DNA of 7,967 nucleotides from NCBI GenBank assembly GCA_013204125.1, contig JABMOP010000007.1, positions 1-7,967 on the forward strand. The letters run 5' to 3'. The notes under the pieces were generated by a model. It saw only the letters and a program-made list of their open reading frames with translations, did no database searches and had not been told where the DNA came from. Source of the stretch: Rhodospirillales bacterium (GTDB lineage: Bacteria; Pseudomonadota; Alphaproteobacteria; Rhodospirillales; UBA2165). Both the position numbers and the translations under genes were made by a program. How positions within the stretch are numbered: the stretch's first letter is position 1; each line of letters opens with the position of its first letter. Below are positions 1 through 6,700 of the stretch, piece after piece.

Positions 1-642
1 CTGTTGGACCTTCGTTGCGGCCGGAATAAACAGCAGACGGGCAAACAAAACGCCATAAAGCGTAGTGATCAAGGCGACCGACAATGCCGGCCCTAAGGCC
101 GTTGGGTCTTCCAAATTACCAAGCATGATGATCAGCCCGATCAGTGTTCCAATCATGCCGAATGCCGGGGCAGCGCCGCCCATGGCTCTTAAAATAGTGG
201 CCTGAATAGTGTTGCGCCCGAATGTGGTTTCGATGGTCGTGGTTAAAATTTCGCGGACTTCTTGGCCGGTGTATCCGGCAACGACCATGTCGACGCCAAA
301 GGCCAGGAATTTATCGGTATTTTTTAACTTTCCAGTTTCTGATTCCAACGCCGGAAGGCCGGATTTTTGAACCGTGTAGCCCCAGCGTATAACGCGGCCG
401 ACTTCGGCTTTCAAAAGATTGCGGTTGATCGCCGGGGCCGTATAAATTTTGTAAATGGATTTCAGCGACAAAATTACGTATCGCGCTTCATAAGAGACAA
501 AAGTCGCTGCCGTTGTGCCGCCAAGAACCATGATGACGCTGGGTATGTCGATGAAGGCGAGAAAATTATTGGTGCTCATCAAGATGGCGCCGATGAACAG
601 CCCAATCCCACCAATGATGCCTACGATAGTGCCAATCGACAT
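1..642 (-). CDS. motA: MotA/PomA-like flagellar stator subunit (partial, C-terminus beyond left edge)
   Basis: Inner-membrane stator subunit that, with MotB, forms the ion channel driving flagellar rotation. The frame is open from ATG at 640-642 to the window edge, giving 214 residues; family members are usually about 250-290, so the C-terminal cytoplasmic part is missing. Visible: a hydrophobic N-terminus (MSIGTIVGIIGG, then LFIGAILM), a second hydrophobic segment near residues 34-50 (SVIMVLGGTTAATF), the cytoplasmic loop with KSGLPALE (K93, E100, in the position of rotor-interacting charges of PomA), and the family hallmark APAFGMIGTLIGL (158-170) followed by EDPTALGPALSVALITTLYG in TM4. 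The start is supported by GGGG about seven bases upstream and by homology of the first residues. A motB partner would be expected just left of the window. It lies downstream of the type I secretion genes on the same strand, 101 bases after the adaptor. PomA-type (sodium) versus MotA-type (proton) specificity cannot be decided without MotB. Confidence 0.93.
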   Translation of the reverse strand, partial: MSIGTIVGIIGGIGLFIGAILMSTNNFLAFIDIPSVIMVLGGTTAATFVSYEARYVILSLKSIYKIYTAPAINRNLLKAEVGRVIRWGYTVQKSGLPALESETGKLKNTDKFLAFGVDMVVAGYTGQEVREILTTTIETTFGRNTIQATILRAMGGAAPAFGMIGTLIGLIIMLGNLEDPTALGPALSVALITTLYGVLFARLLFIPAATKVQQ

Positions 643-676
643 ATTTTACCCCAATTTCGACCGGATTCACGGGAAT

Positions 677-706
677 ATATTAAATCTCTGCGCAATTGGT
701 TTACAA
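677..706 (-). promoter_or_regulatory. Possible sigma70-type promoter for motA
   Basis: On the minus strand TTGTAA (701-706) and TAATAT (677-682) are separated by 18 bases, about 35 bases before the motA start. The gap 643-743 is AT-rich and has no convincing intrinsic terminator, so motA could be read both from here and by read-through from the secretion genes. The hexamers are imperfect and AT-rich spacers often give such matches by chance. Confidence 0.3.
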
Positions 707-743
707 ATTGTTTCGAGATAAAAATTTGCAGTGAAAATCCATA

Positions 744-2063
744 TCAACGTTCGCGGAAGGCTTCGGCTTTCATTTTCAATACCGGCTTAATGAGGAAATC
801 GATAACCGTCTTGCTGCCGGTGTGGATATCGACCACGGCCTGCATTCCAGGCGTGATCGGTAGCTCCCCTTCATGCTTGCCAAGATAAGTCTTATCGGTC
901 TCGATCTGAACTTCGAAATAGGGGCCGATTTGGGGGTCTTCTGTAACGTCGGCGGCAACCAAGGATACGCGGCCATCAAGCGCGCCATAGCGCACGAAGT
1001 CGTAGGTTGATATTTTAACTCGTGCCGGCTGCCCTTCGGTGACAAAGCCGCGATCAATTGGATTGAGTTTGGCATTAATAATCAACTTGTCGCCGGTGGG
1101 TACGATTTCCATGATTGCTTCGCCCGATTTGACAACCCCGCCAATGGTCGAATAGCGCATGTTTTTGACGATCCCGTTGATCGGGCTTTTGATCTCCAAC
1201 CTGGCGCCACGTTCTCCGGCGGCTGAAATTTCCTCTTGGATTGTGGCGATCTTTTCTTCGACGGCGCCTAACTCGGACTGAGCTTCGCGTTTAAATCTAT
1301 CCAAGGTTTCCCGGCGCCGCGATTTGGCTTCTTTGACGGTTGATTCGGTGCGCGGAATGCTGGCTTCCAGGCCGGAAATTTTGGACTTCAGGTCTTCCAC
1401 TTCAGCTTCTAATTTTAAGTGCTCATCTCGAGGGACCAATTGTTGCTTCAGTAAATCGGCCGAATCGGCAAGGCGCTGGTTGGCTAATTTAAGGTTCCTC
1501 AATGTCGATTTGCGGTTTGAATTCAGCTCCCGCACTTCTAATTCTCGCTGATGGATCTGATTTTCGAGAACACTCAGAGTGGTTGTCAATTCCCGCTTTC
1601 TCGCATCGAACGTGCTTTTTTGGGTGGCGACCAATTTGGGCAGCTCGCTTTTGATGGTCTGAGGGAAATTGGGCTCGCCGCCATTTGCTTCAGCGTCGAG
1701 CCGTGCTTTGAGTGCCATTTGGCTATATAGCCGAACCTGCAATTCCTCTTTTTTCAATCCCGAAGATGCAACGTCCAACTGCAACAGCGGTTGATCGCTC
1801 TTAACCAATTGGCCCTCTTTGACAAAAATGCTTTTGATGATGCCGCCTTCCAGATGCTGGATGACTTTCAAAGCGCCTAGCGGAACCACTGTTCCTTGAG
1901 CGACCGTCACTTCATCAAGTTCGGCGAAAAATGACCAAGTCAGTCCTCCGGCCATAAGCAACATGATCATCCAGGCGATCGGCCGCCAACTCGGCAGGGG
2001 GTGGCTCTTTACAAGCTCATCTAAGCGGTCGGTCTTTCTCTCCATAATTTGTTCTTCGCTCAT
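744..2063 (-). CDS. Type I secretion periplasmic adaptor (HlyD family membrane fusion protein)
   Basis: Bridges the inner-membrane ABC exporter and the TolC-like outer-membrane channel; anchored in the inner membrane with most of the chain in the periplasm. 439 residues, normal for the family. In order: a short cytoplasmic N-terminus, one membrane segment (about 28-46), the first lipoyl half with VIQHLEGGIIKSIFVKEGQ (67-85), a long charged coiled-coil hairpin (about 100-285), the second lipoyl half (EIKSPINGIVKNM, from 290), a beta-barrel domain (about 325-400), and a C-terminus matching the HlyD secretion signature (403-425: ITPGM, DIHTG, SKTVIDFLI) with conserved IKPV after it. Start at 2063: AAGGTGG (2070-2076), six bases upstream, lies in the 3' end of the ABC gene; the later Met7 lacks this. 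The ATG overlaps the ABC stop as ATGA, implying translational coupling. It resembles LapC/PrtE-type adaptors rather than drug-efflux adaptors. Confidence 0.95.
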   Translation of the reverse strand: MSEEQIMERKTDRLDELVKSHPLPSWRPIAWMIMLLMAGGLTWSFFAELDEVTVAQGTVVPLGALKVIQHLEGGIIKSIFVKEGQLVKSDQPLLQLDVASSGLKKEELQVRLYSQMALKARLDAEANGGEPNFPQTIKSELPKLVATQKSTFDARKRELTTTLSVLENQIHQRELEVRELNSNRKSTLRNLKLANQRLADSADLLKQQLVPRDEHLKLEAEVEDLKSKISGLEASIPRTESTVKEAKSRRRETLDRFKREAQSELGAVEEKIATIQEEISAAGERGARLEIKSPINGIVKNMRYSTIGGVVKSGEAIMEIVPTGDKLIINAKLNPIDRGFVTEGQPARVKISTYDFVRYGALDGRVSLVAADVTEDPQIGPYFEVQIETDKTYLGKHEGELPITPGMQAVVDIHTGSKTVIDFLIKPVLKMKAEAFRER

Positions 2064-3919
2064 GCGCCGCCACCTTGCTTCTCTTTCGGCGCAATTGTGG
2101 GTGCCGCCGGGGCGGCAGGCGCTAAGGACGCTGCGGGCGATGCGGGCGCCGCAGATGCCGGGCCGGCAGGTGCGGCGGCGCCGGGTTTCGGCTGTTCTGG
2201 GCTACTCGGCGCTTGTTGTTTGGAGCTGCCGAACAGACGCGGCAGAATATCTTTGGCCGGACCGGCCAAGGCGATTTTGCCTTTGTCGAGGGCAATCAAG
2301 TTATCACAGCCTTGAAGCAGAACCGGACTGTGCGTAACCAAAATGACCGTATGGTCCTTGGCTAAATCTTTCAAAGTGGTGCGCAATTCTTCCTCGGCTT
2401 GACGGTCGAGGCTGCCCGATGGCTCGTCCAGTAAAAGGACCGCCGGATTGCCGACGAGCGCGCGCGCAATCGAAATTCGTTGCCGTTGTCCGCCGGACAA
2501 ACGTTGCCCGGCTTCGCCAATCTCGGTGCCGTACCCGTCTGGCAGATCAATAATAAAGCGGTGAACACCCGCTGCTTCTGCGGCATGAATTATCTGATCA
2601 TCGGTGGCGTCCGGATTTCCAAATACAATATTATCGCGGACGGAGCCGGCAAATAGCACCGTTTCCTGTGGCACGTAGCCGATCCAATTCACCAATTGAT
2701 TGCGGCTGAATTGAGCAATATCGGCGCCGTCCAGAAGGACGCGGCCACTTTTCGGCCGGTACAGACCCTGCATCATTTTAATCAACGTCGTCTTGCCGCA
2801 CCCATTGCGCCCGACAATTGCGTGCAAACCACCGGGGCGGATGCCGATCTTGACGCCGTCGACCACATTCGGGCCATCGTCCGTATAGCTGAAGACAACA
2901 TCCTCAATCACAACTTCGCCGGTTGGGCGGTCGATTTTGATTTCTTCTTCCATGCGATCAGATTCCATGGAAAACACTTCCCCGAGCCGTTCCACGGCTT
3001 GCCCGAAGGACGAATAAACGCGCCACGTGCTAACCAATTGATTGAGCGGCCCTAAAAGCCGCCCGCTCAGCATATTGGTGGCGATCAAAGCACCCATGGT
3101 GAGTTCTTGGTTGATGATCGAAATAGCCCCGACCGTTGTCAGACCAACCGTGGTGACCATCGAAAGAATTCCACCGACATTGGAGAACACGTCGGTTTTG
3201 CTGCCGCGGCTGGATGAGTGTTCGATATTTTCGGCGTGCGCGTCAATCCACATCGGGCGCATGGCGCGCTCCAATCCCAGCGCCTTGATCGTGGTGCGCC
3301 CATTGATCATTTCACCGACCAGCGAGTCGCGCGACTGGGTTGATCCGCGTTCCTCCCTGCTCGCCGTTGTCATTATCGCGGAAGATCGCCAAGCGATCAC
3401 CATGTAGAGCACCCAGATAACGCCAAGGACCGGAACAAGGGGTTTGGCAATAACGAAGATCAGGGCGAAGAATATAATCGTGAATGGTAAATCTGCGAGA
3501 AGAATAGCCGGCGGACCCGACAACGTATTGCGGATCATGTCCACATCTCTGAATAAAGATTGCCAGTATCCCGATGGTCTGCTTTCCAAAAATTGAAGCG
3601 GCAGCGAAGTGATTTTATCGAACAGCTTGCGGCCGATTTCCACATCCAGGCGCAAGGCGACCCGTTGCATGACCCGCGATCTGGAATGGCGGATGATGTA
3701 GTCGAACATGATTACGATGGCGACACCGATGACCAGACCCCAAAGGGTAGAGATGCCGGAACTGAAAATAACGCGATCATAAACCTGAAGCGTGAATACC
3801 GGGACGACAAGGGCGATCAAGTTGATGAATACGGACATCATCAGCATTTCCGTAAACACTTTGCGAAGTGGCCTGAGGAACGGACCTATCCAGGATTTGT
3901 CGGATTTGGCTTCCGCCAT
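2060..3919 (-). CDS. Type I secretion ABC transporter, fused permease/ATPase (PrtD/LapB-like)
   Basis: Inner-membrane exporter that recognises a C-terminal secretion signal and uses ATP to push the unfolded substrate into the adaptor/TolC conduit. 619 residues. The membrane domain spans about residues 20-310, with LIALVVPVFTLQVYDRV (34-50), typical of T1SS permeases. The ATPase domain starts near 335: Walker A GRNGCGKTT (370-378), Q-loop Q418 in YVPQE, signature LSGGQRQR (474-481), Walker B VLLLDEP (494-500, catalytic E499), H-loop H530 in VTHS; all catalytic elements are intact. There is no N-terminal C39-type peptidase or peptidase-like domain: the chain enters the first membrane segment after about 25 residues. 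After residue 565 comes an Ala/Pro-rich low-complexity tail of about 50 residues. First gene of a coupled pair with the HlyD-like gene (ATGA overlap). Start at 3919 has AGGA about ten bases upstream. The substrate is not identifiable here. Confidence 0.95.
   Translation of the reverse strand: MAEAKSDKSWIGPFLRPLRKVFTEMLMMSVFINLIALVVPVFTLQVYDRVIFSSGISTLWGLVIGVAIVIMFDYIIRHSRSRVMQRVALRLDVEIGRKLFDKITSLPLQFLESRPSGYWQSLFRDVDMIRNTLSGPPAILLADLPFTIIFFALIFVIAKPLVPVLGVIWVLYMVIAWRSSAIMTTASREERGSTQSRDSLVGEMINGRTTIKALGLERAMRPMWIDAHAENIEHSSSRGSKTDVFSNVGGILSMVTTVGLTTVGAISIINQELTMGALIATNMLSGRLLGPLNQLVSTWRVYSSFGQAVERLGEVFSMESDRMEEEIKIDRPTGEVVIEDVVFSYTDDGPNVVDGVKIGIRPGGLHAIVGRNGCGKTTLIKMMQGLYRPKSGRVLLDGADIAQFSRNQLVNWIGYVPQETVLFAGSVRDNIVFGNPDATDDQIIHAAEAAGVHRFIIDLPDGYGTEIGEAGQRLSGGQRQRISIARALVGNPAVLLLDEPSGSLDRQAEEELRTTLKDLAKDHTVILVTHSPVLLQGCDNLIALDKGKIALAGPAKDILPRLFGSSKQQAPSSPEQPKPGAAAPAGPASAAPASPAASLAPAAPAAPTIAPKEKQGGGA
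2063..2224 (-). other. Ala/Pro-rich low-complexity segment encoding the ABC ATPase C-terminal tail
   Basis: Codons 566-619 of the ABC gene encode SKQQAPSSPEQPKPG followed by repeated AAP/PAAP/PAG units, ending in KEKQGGGA. The DNA is locally very GC-rich and rich in gcc/gcg-type trimers, unlike the rest of the gene. The tail lies beyond the conserved ATPase fold, so it is probably disordered and cytoplasmic. It is an in-frame part of the gene, not a separate ORF. Confidence 0.8.
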
Positions 3920-3926
3920 ATTGTTT

Positions 3927-3948
3927 GGTTCCTAAAAGGTTCCTAAAG
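3927..3948 (-). repeat. Tandem 11-base repeat at the ribosome binding site of the ABC gene
   Basis: Read on the minus strand, CTTTAGGAACC is followed directly by TTTTAGGAACC; ten bases of each unit are identical. Each copy carries AGGA, and the nearer one sits about ten bases before the ABC start codon, so the repeat duplicates the likely Shine-Dalgarno core. This could be a recent slippage duplication or an operator half-site pair. Confidence 0.7.
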
Positions 3949-4001
3949 AGAGCTTTGTTGGTGAGCAGAAAAGCGCGTTCGCCAACTTAAGTCCATAAGT
4001 A

Positions 4002-4007
4002 ATTATA
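4002..4007 (-). promoter_or_regulatory. -10 element candidate for the ABC-HlyD operon
   Basis: A perfect TATAAT on the minus strand, about 83 bases before the ABC start, which would give an untranslated leader of about 75 bases. At 17 bases upstream there is only GCAGTG, a poor -35; GTGACA lies 14 bases upstream, which is short. A weak or activator-dependent promoter would fit. The heptamer ttatacg is repeated in tandem across this site. Confidence 0.35.
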
Positions 4008-4053
4008 CGTTATACGGCCATTGTCACTGCGAAAGCTTTAATACTAATATAAC

Positions 4054-4082
4054 TTGACGCGCATTGATTGGACCGGTGTATT
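4054..4082 (+). promoter_or_regulatory. Sigma70-type promoter candidate for the adenylate cyclase
   Basis: TTGACG (4054-4059, five of six to consensus) and TGTATT (4077-4082, four of six) with an optimal 17-base spacer. Transcription would begin near 4089, upstream of the leader-ORF ribosome binding site (GGAG 4115-4118) and about 165 bases before the preferred cyclase start. It is the best plus-strand match in the divergent region. Confidence 0.45.
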
Positions 4083-4124
4083 AAGACTGATTCATAACGG
4101 TTTTTTGACTTATCGGAGACAATA

Positions 4125-4262
4125 ATGGGCGACGGCGAGCAAGATGCAGTAAATCCGCCATCTTGTGCCGGCTGTTTAATTTTGCAGCACCCCCCTCGAT
4201 TGTCCGCCTTTGGGCACGAATCAATCCGGTCGGGTTTGGCAGGGGCTACGCGCAATGTTTAA
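4125..4262 (+). CDS. Possible leader ORF (45 codons) or frameshifted N-terminus of the cyclase
   Basis: ATG at 4125 is preceded by CGGAG (4114-4118) with an ideal six-base spacing, and the frame stays open for 45 codons (MGDGEQDAVNPP at the start, GATRNV at the end) to TAA at 4260-4262. It overlaps the preferred cyclase ATG (4255) by eight bases in another frame. I recognise no domain; it contains CAGC (C14, C17) and no membrane segment. Two readings are possible. It may be a small leader peptide coupled to the cyclase. Or it may be the true N-terminus of the cyclase broken by one extra base: the cyclase frame is open back to 4180, and the C6 run at 4190-4195 lies in the stretch where a one-base loss would join the two frames. 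The ORF is short enough to arise by chance. Confidence 0.3.
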   Translation: MGDGEQDAVNPPSCAGCLILQHPPRLSAFGHESIRSGLAGATRNV

Positions 4263-6675
4263 GGTGGGCAAGGTTCGCTGGGTGGCGTTGGTTCTCCTCG
4301 CGGCATTCATAGGCTTTCGCGTTTGGAATCCCGGACCGCTGGATACCGTCCGCCTTAAGATTTTTGATTTTTACCAACAGACCAAGCCGCGCACGCTCCT
4401 CCCCGACAGCCCCGTGGTGATTATCGATCTGGACGAGGAAAGTCTTAAAGAAGTGGGGCAATGGCCGTGGCCGCGCAATTTGGTCGCCCAAATGGTCGCT
4501 AACCTGTTCAACTTGGGCGTCGGCGTGGTTGGATTTGACGTTCTCTTTCCTGAACCCGACCGTATGAATGGGGAAAATGTGGTCACCAGCATGGTTGGGC
4601 TGGACGATGCCACCAAAGCCAAGCTGATTTCGCTGACCAGCAATGATGTAATTTTCGGAGATATTATCAAACAGGCAAAACGTGTTGTCGTCGGCCAAGC
4701 GCTTCTCCCGTTCGAACGTAAATACGAAGACCGCAAGCCGCTCAGGTCCAGAGTTTTCGAACGGGCGATGAAAAATTCCCCCAAGCCGCAAGAGTGGGTG
4801 CCAAAAGCTGCAGGGTTGCTCCGAAACGTGATTCAGGTGGAAAATTCAGCCGCTGGGCATGGGCTCCTTTCGTTGCAACCGGAACCCGATGGAATTGTGC
4901 GCCGTGTGCCGGCGTTTTTCCGCTATGAAAATCGCCTTTATCCGACCTTGGCCATCGAAATGATGCGCCTAGCCACGGGCCGTTCCGGCGTTGTTGCCAA
5001 GGGAAATCAATCGGGAATTTTCGATGTCACGATCGGGCCGAGGAAACGCTTTTTGGTAAGCAAATCGCTGCTCACCGATAATTCCATAGAGAAGTTACCG
5101 TTCGATCCAGCCTTTAACCGGTTGACTTACGCTATTGTCAGCGATGGTGCGGGCGGTGATTTGCTGGTGAACCGCGCGGCGTTGGGAAAGGTCAAAATTC
5201 AGCGCTATAAAAAGGAATTTGACCAAGAAAATTTCACCACACTGGAACTGCCTGACGTAAAAGCGGCCACCGACCGCGTCGGCAGGATGTGGCCATATTT
5301 CAGCGTTCGCGACGAGAAAAAATATATATCGGCGAAAGACGTTCTTTCCGGCGTCGTGGAGCGTGAAAAGATTGCCGGCAAATTGGCCATTATCGGAACA
5401 TCCGCGTCGGGGCTGCTTGATATAAAAACCGTGCCGACAGAACGCTTTATTCCCGGGGTCGAGGTTCACGCCCAACTGATAGAATCTGTCCTCACCAATC
5501 AGTTTTTGAGCCGTCCAAATTTCGCCGATGCGGCCGAAATGGCAATTGCATTGGTTGCCGGAATTATCATTATCGTTCTCGTTCCCTGGATCGGCGCCAA
5601 ATGGACATTGGTGTTTTTTCTGGCGGTTGTCGCCGGCGCCGGCGGCACATCGTGGTATCTGTTTGATCAGGAACGGGTGTTGATCGACGCCGCATACGGC
5701 ATATTTTCGATTTTCATAATTTACGTCACCATGACATATTTGGCCTATACCTCAGAAGCAGCGCAGCGCCGCCAGACGCGGGATGCGTTTTCAAAATACC
5801 TTTCGCCGGCCATGGTTGAAGCCGTGGTTGCGGATCCAAAATTGCTGACTCTCGGCGGCGCCAAGCGCGACATGACGCTTTTATTCTGCGACGTGCGCGG
5901 ATTTACCAGCATTTCGGAATTGTTCGACGCCGAAGGATTGACGGTTCTCATCAACAAATTGCTGACCCCGCTCACGGATATCATTATCGAACATAAGGGA
6001 ACCATCGATAAATATATGGGTGATTGCGTCATGGCATTTTGGAACGCGCCGTTGGACGACGAGAAGCATGCCGAGGATGGTTGCCGTGCAGCACTTGAAA
6101 TGGTCGCCGCCATGGCGCCCCTGAACCAGCGCTTGGAACAGGAAGCCAAAGAAGAAGGGCGCAAGCATCTGGATCTTAAAGTGGGGCTCGGTCTAAATTC
6201 GGGCGAGGCCGTGGTCGGCAATATGGGCACCGCCCAGCGCATGGATTATTCGGTGCTCGGCGATACGGTTAATACGGCGGCGCGCCTGGAAGGCCAGTCG
6301 AAGACCTATGGGGTCGATATTGTTCTTGGGCCAAATACGTGCGCAGAAATTCCGGATTTTGCAACCATCGAGCTGGATTTAATTCAGGTAAAAGGGAAGA
6401 CCGTCGGGCTGCAGGTATTTGCGCTGATGGGAGATGAACAATTGGCCGGAGATCCCGCCTTCATAAAAATGAAGGAAACCGTCGATGCTTTAATCGCCGC
6501 CTACCGCGCCCAGGAATGGGACAAGGCCAAAGATATAGCCCAGGAACTGCGCATTGTTGGCGCGCCCTTCAAGCTGGACGTTTTTTGTGATCTTTATGAA
6601 GCGCGCATCCACGCCTATGAGATCGACCCGCCGCCGGAAGACTGGGACGGCGTGTTCATCGCAACGACTAAATAG
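4255..6675 (+). CDS. CHASE2-sensor class III adenylate cyclase, membrane-bound
   Basis: Makes cAMP from ATP in response to a signal sensed outside the inner membrane. 806 residues from ATG at 4255, chosen because AGGGG (4241-4245) lies nine bases upstream; an in-frame TTG at 4210 (821 residues) has no ribosome binding site. Order: N-terminal membrane segment (about 7-24); periplasmic CHASE2 domain (about 30-410) with its usual start (PVVIIDLDEESL, GQWPWPR, GFDVLFPEPDR) and end (AIIGTSASGLLD, PGVEVHAQ); three membrane segments (about 428-498) typical of CHASE2; cyclase domain (about 538-720). Catalytic residues: metal-binding D546 (FCDVRGFT) and D590 (KYMGD), adenine-selecting K586, transition-state N673 and R677 (DTVNTAAR). 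The partner adenine-selecting position is S666, where Asp or Thr is commoner. A helical C-terminal extension ending PPPEDWDGVF is usual in this family. Divergent from the ABC gene and convergent with the TolC-like gene. Confidence 0.93.
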   Translation: MFKVGKVRWVALVLLAAFIGFRVWNPGPLDTVRLKIFDFYQQTKPRTLLPDSPVVIIDLDEESLKEVGQWPWPRNLVAQMVANLFNLGVGVVGFDVLFPEPDRMNGENVVTSMVGLDDATKAKLISLTSNDVIFGDIIKQAKRVVVGQALLPFERKYEDRKPLRSRVFERAMKNSPKPQEWVPKAAGLLRNVIQVENSAAGHGLLSLQPEPDGIVRRVPAFFRYENRLYPTLAIEMMRLATGRSGVVAKGNQSGIFDVTIGPRKRFLVSKSLLTDNSIEKLPFDPAFNRLTYAIVSDGAGGDLLVNRAALGKVKIQRYKKEFDQENFTTLELPDVKAATDRVGRMWPYFSVRDEKKYISAKDVLSGVVEREKIAGKLAIIGTSASGLLDIKTVPTERFIPGVEVHAQLIESVLTNQFLSRPNFADAAEMAIALVAGIIIIVLVPWIGAKWTLVFFLAVVAGAGGTSWYLFDQERVLIDAAYGIFSIFIIYVTMTYLAYTSEAAQRRQTRDAFSKYLSPAMVEAVVADPKLLTLGGAKRDMTLLFCDVRGFTSISELFDAEGLTVLINKLLTPLTDIIIEHKGTIDKYMGDCVMAFWNAPLDDEKHAEDGCRAALEMVAAMAPLNQRLEQEAKEEGRKHLDLKVGLGLNSGEAVVGNMGTAQRMDYSVLGDTVNTAARLEGQSKTYGVDIVLGPNTCAEIPDFATIELDLIQVKGKTVGLQVFALMGDEQLAGDPAFIKMKETVDALIAAYRAQEWDKAKDIAQELRIVGAPFKLDVFCDLYEARIHAYEIDPPPEDWDGVFIATTK

Positions 6676-6700
6676 ACGCGCGGCCGGCAAATCCAACCGG

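Larger units (their letters stand above)
3920..4254. promoter_or_regulatory. Divergent intergenic control region between the ABC transporter and the adenylate cyclase
   Basis: 335 bases without a confidently called gene. They hold a minus-strand promoter candidate (TATAAT 4002-4007), a plus-strand promoter candidate (TTGACG 4054-4059), a tandem 11-base repeat near the ABC start (3927-3948), a tandem ttatacg pair (4003-4016) and a possible leader ORF (4125-4262). The central part (about 3980-4110) is AT-rich. I looked for a TGTGA-N6-TCACA cAMP-receptor site and saw none. Confidence 0.6.

Noticed and set aside
677..704. Flagellar sigma28-type promoter before motA (TAAA-N15-GCCGATAA)
   Set aside because: TAAA is present, but the downstream element reads TTTAATAT, a poor match.
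643..743. AT-rich inverted repeat CAAATT / AATTTG between the HlyD-like gene and motA as a terminator
   Set aside because: A six-pair A/T-dominated stem with a 13-base loop and no U tract is not a credible intrinsic terminator.
1963..2337. Plus-strand ORFs opposite the Ala/Pro-rich tail
   Set aside because: Low-complexity GC-rich sequence opens all frames; the minus-strand frame carries the conserved ATPase.
4020..4040. cAMP-receptor (CRP) site in the divergent region
   Set aside because: TTGTCACTGCGAAAG has no TGTGA-N6-TCACA symmetry.
4210..4254. TTG at 4210 as the cyclase start (adds 15 residues)
   Set aside because: No ribosome binding site upstream, while ATG 4255 has AGGGG at good spacing and sits just before the first membrane segment.
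4010..4255. Minus-strand 81-codon ORF in the divergent intergenic region
   Set aside because: No recognisable domain, no good ribosome binding site, and it overlaps the promoter region and cyclase start; composition looks like non-coding sequence.
4246..6242. Several minus-strand ORFs of 60-180 codons opposite the cyclase
   Set aside because: They are antisense shadows of a gene with clear domain content and show no family motifs.
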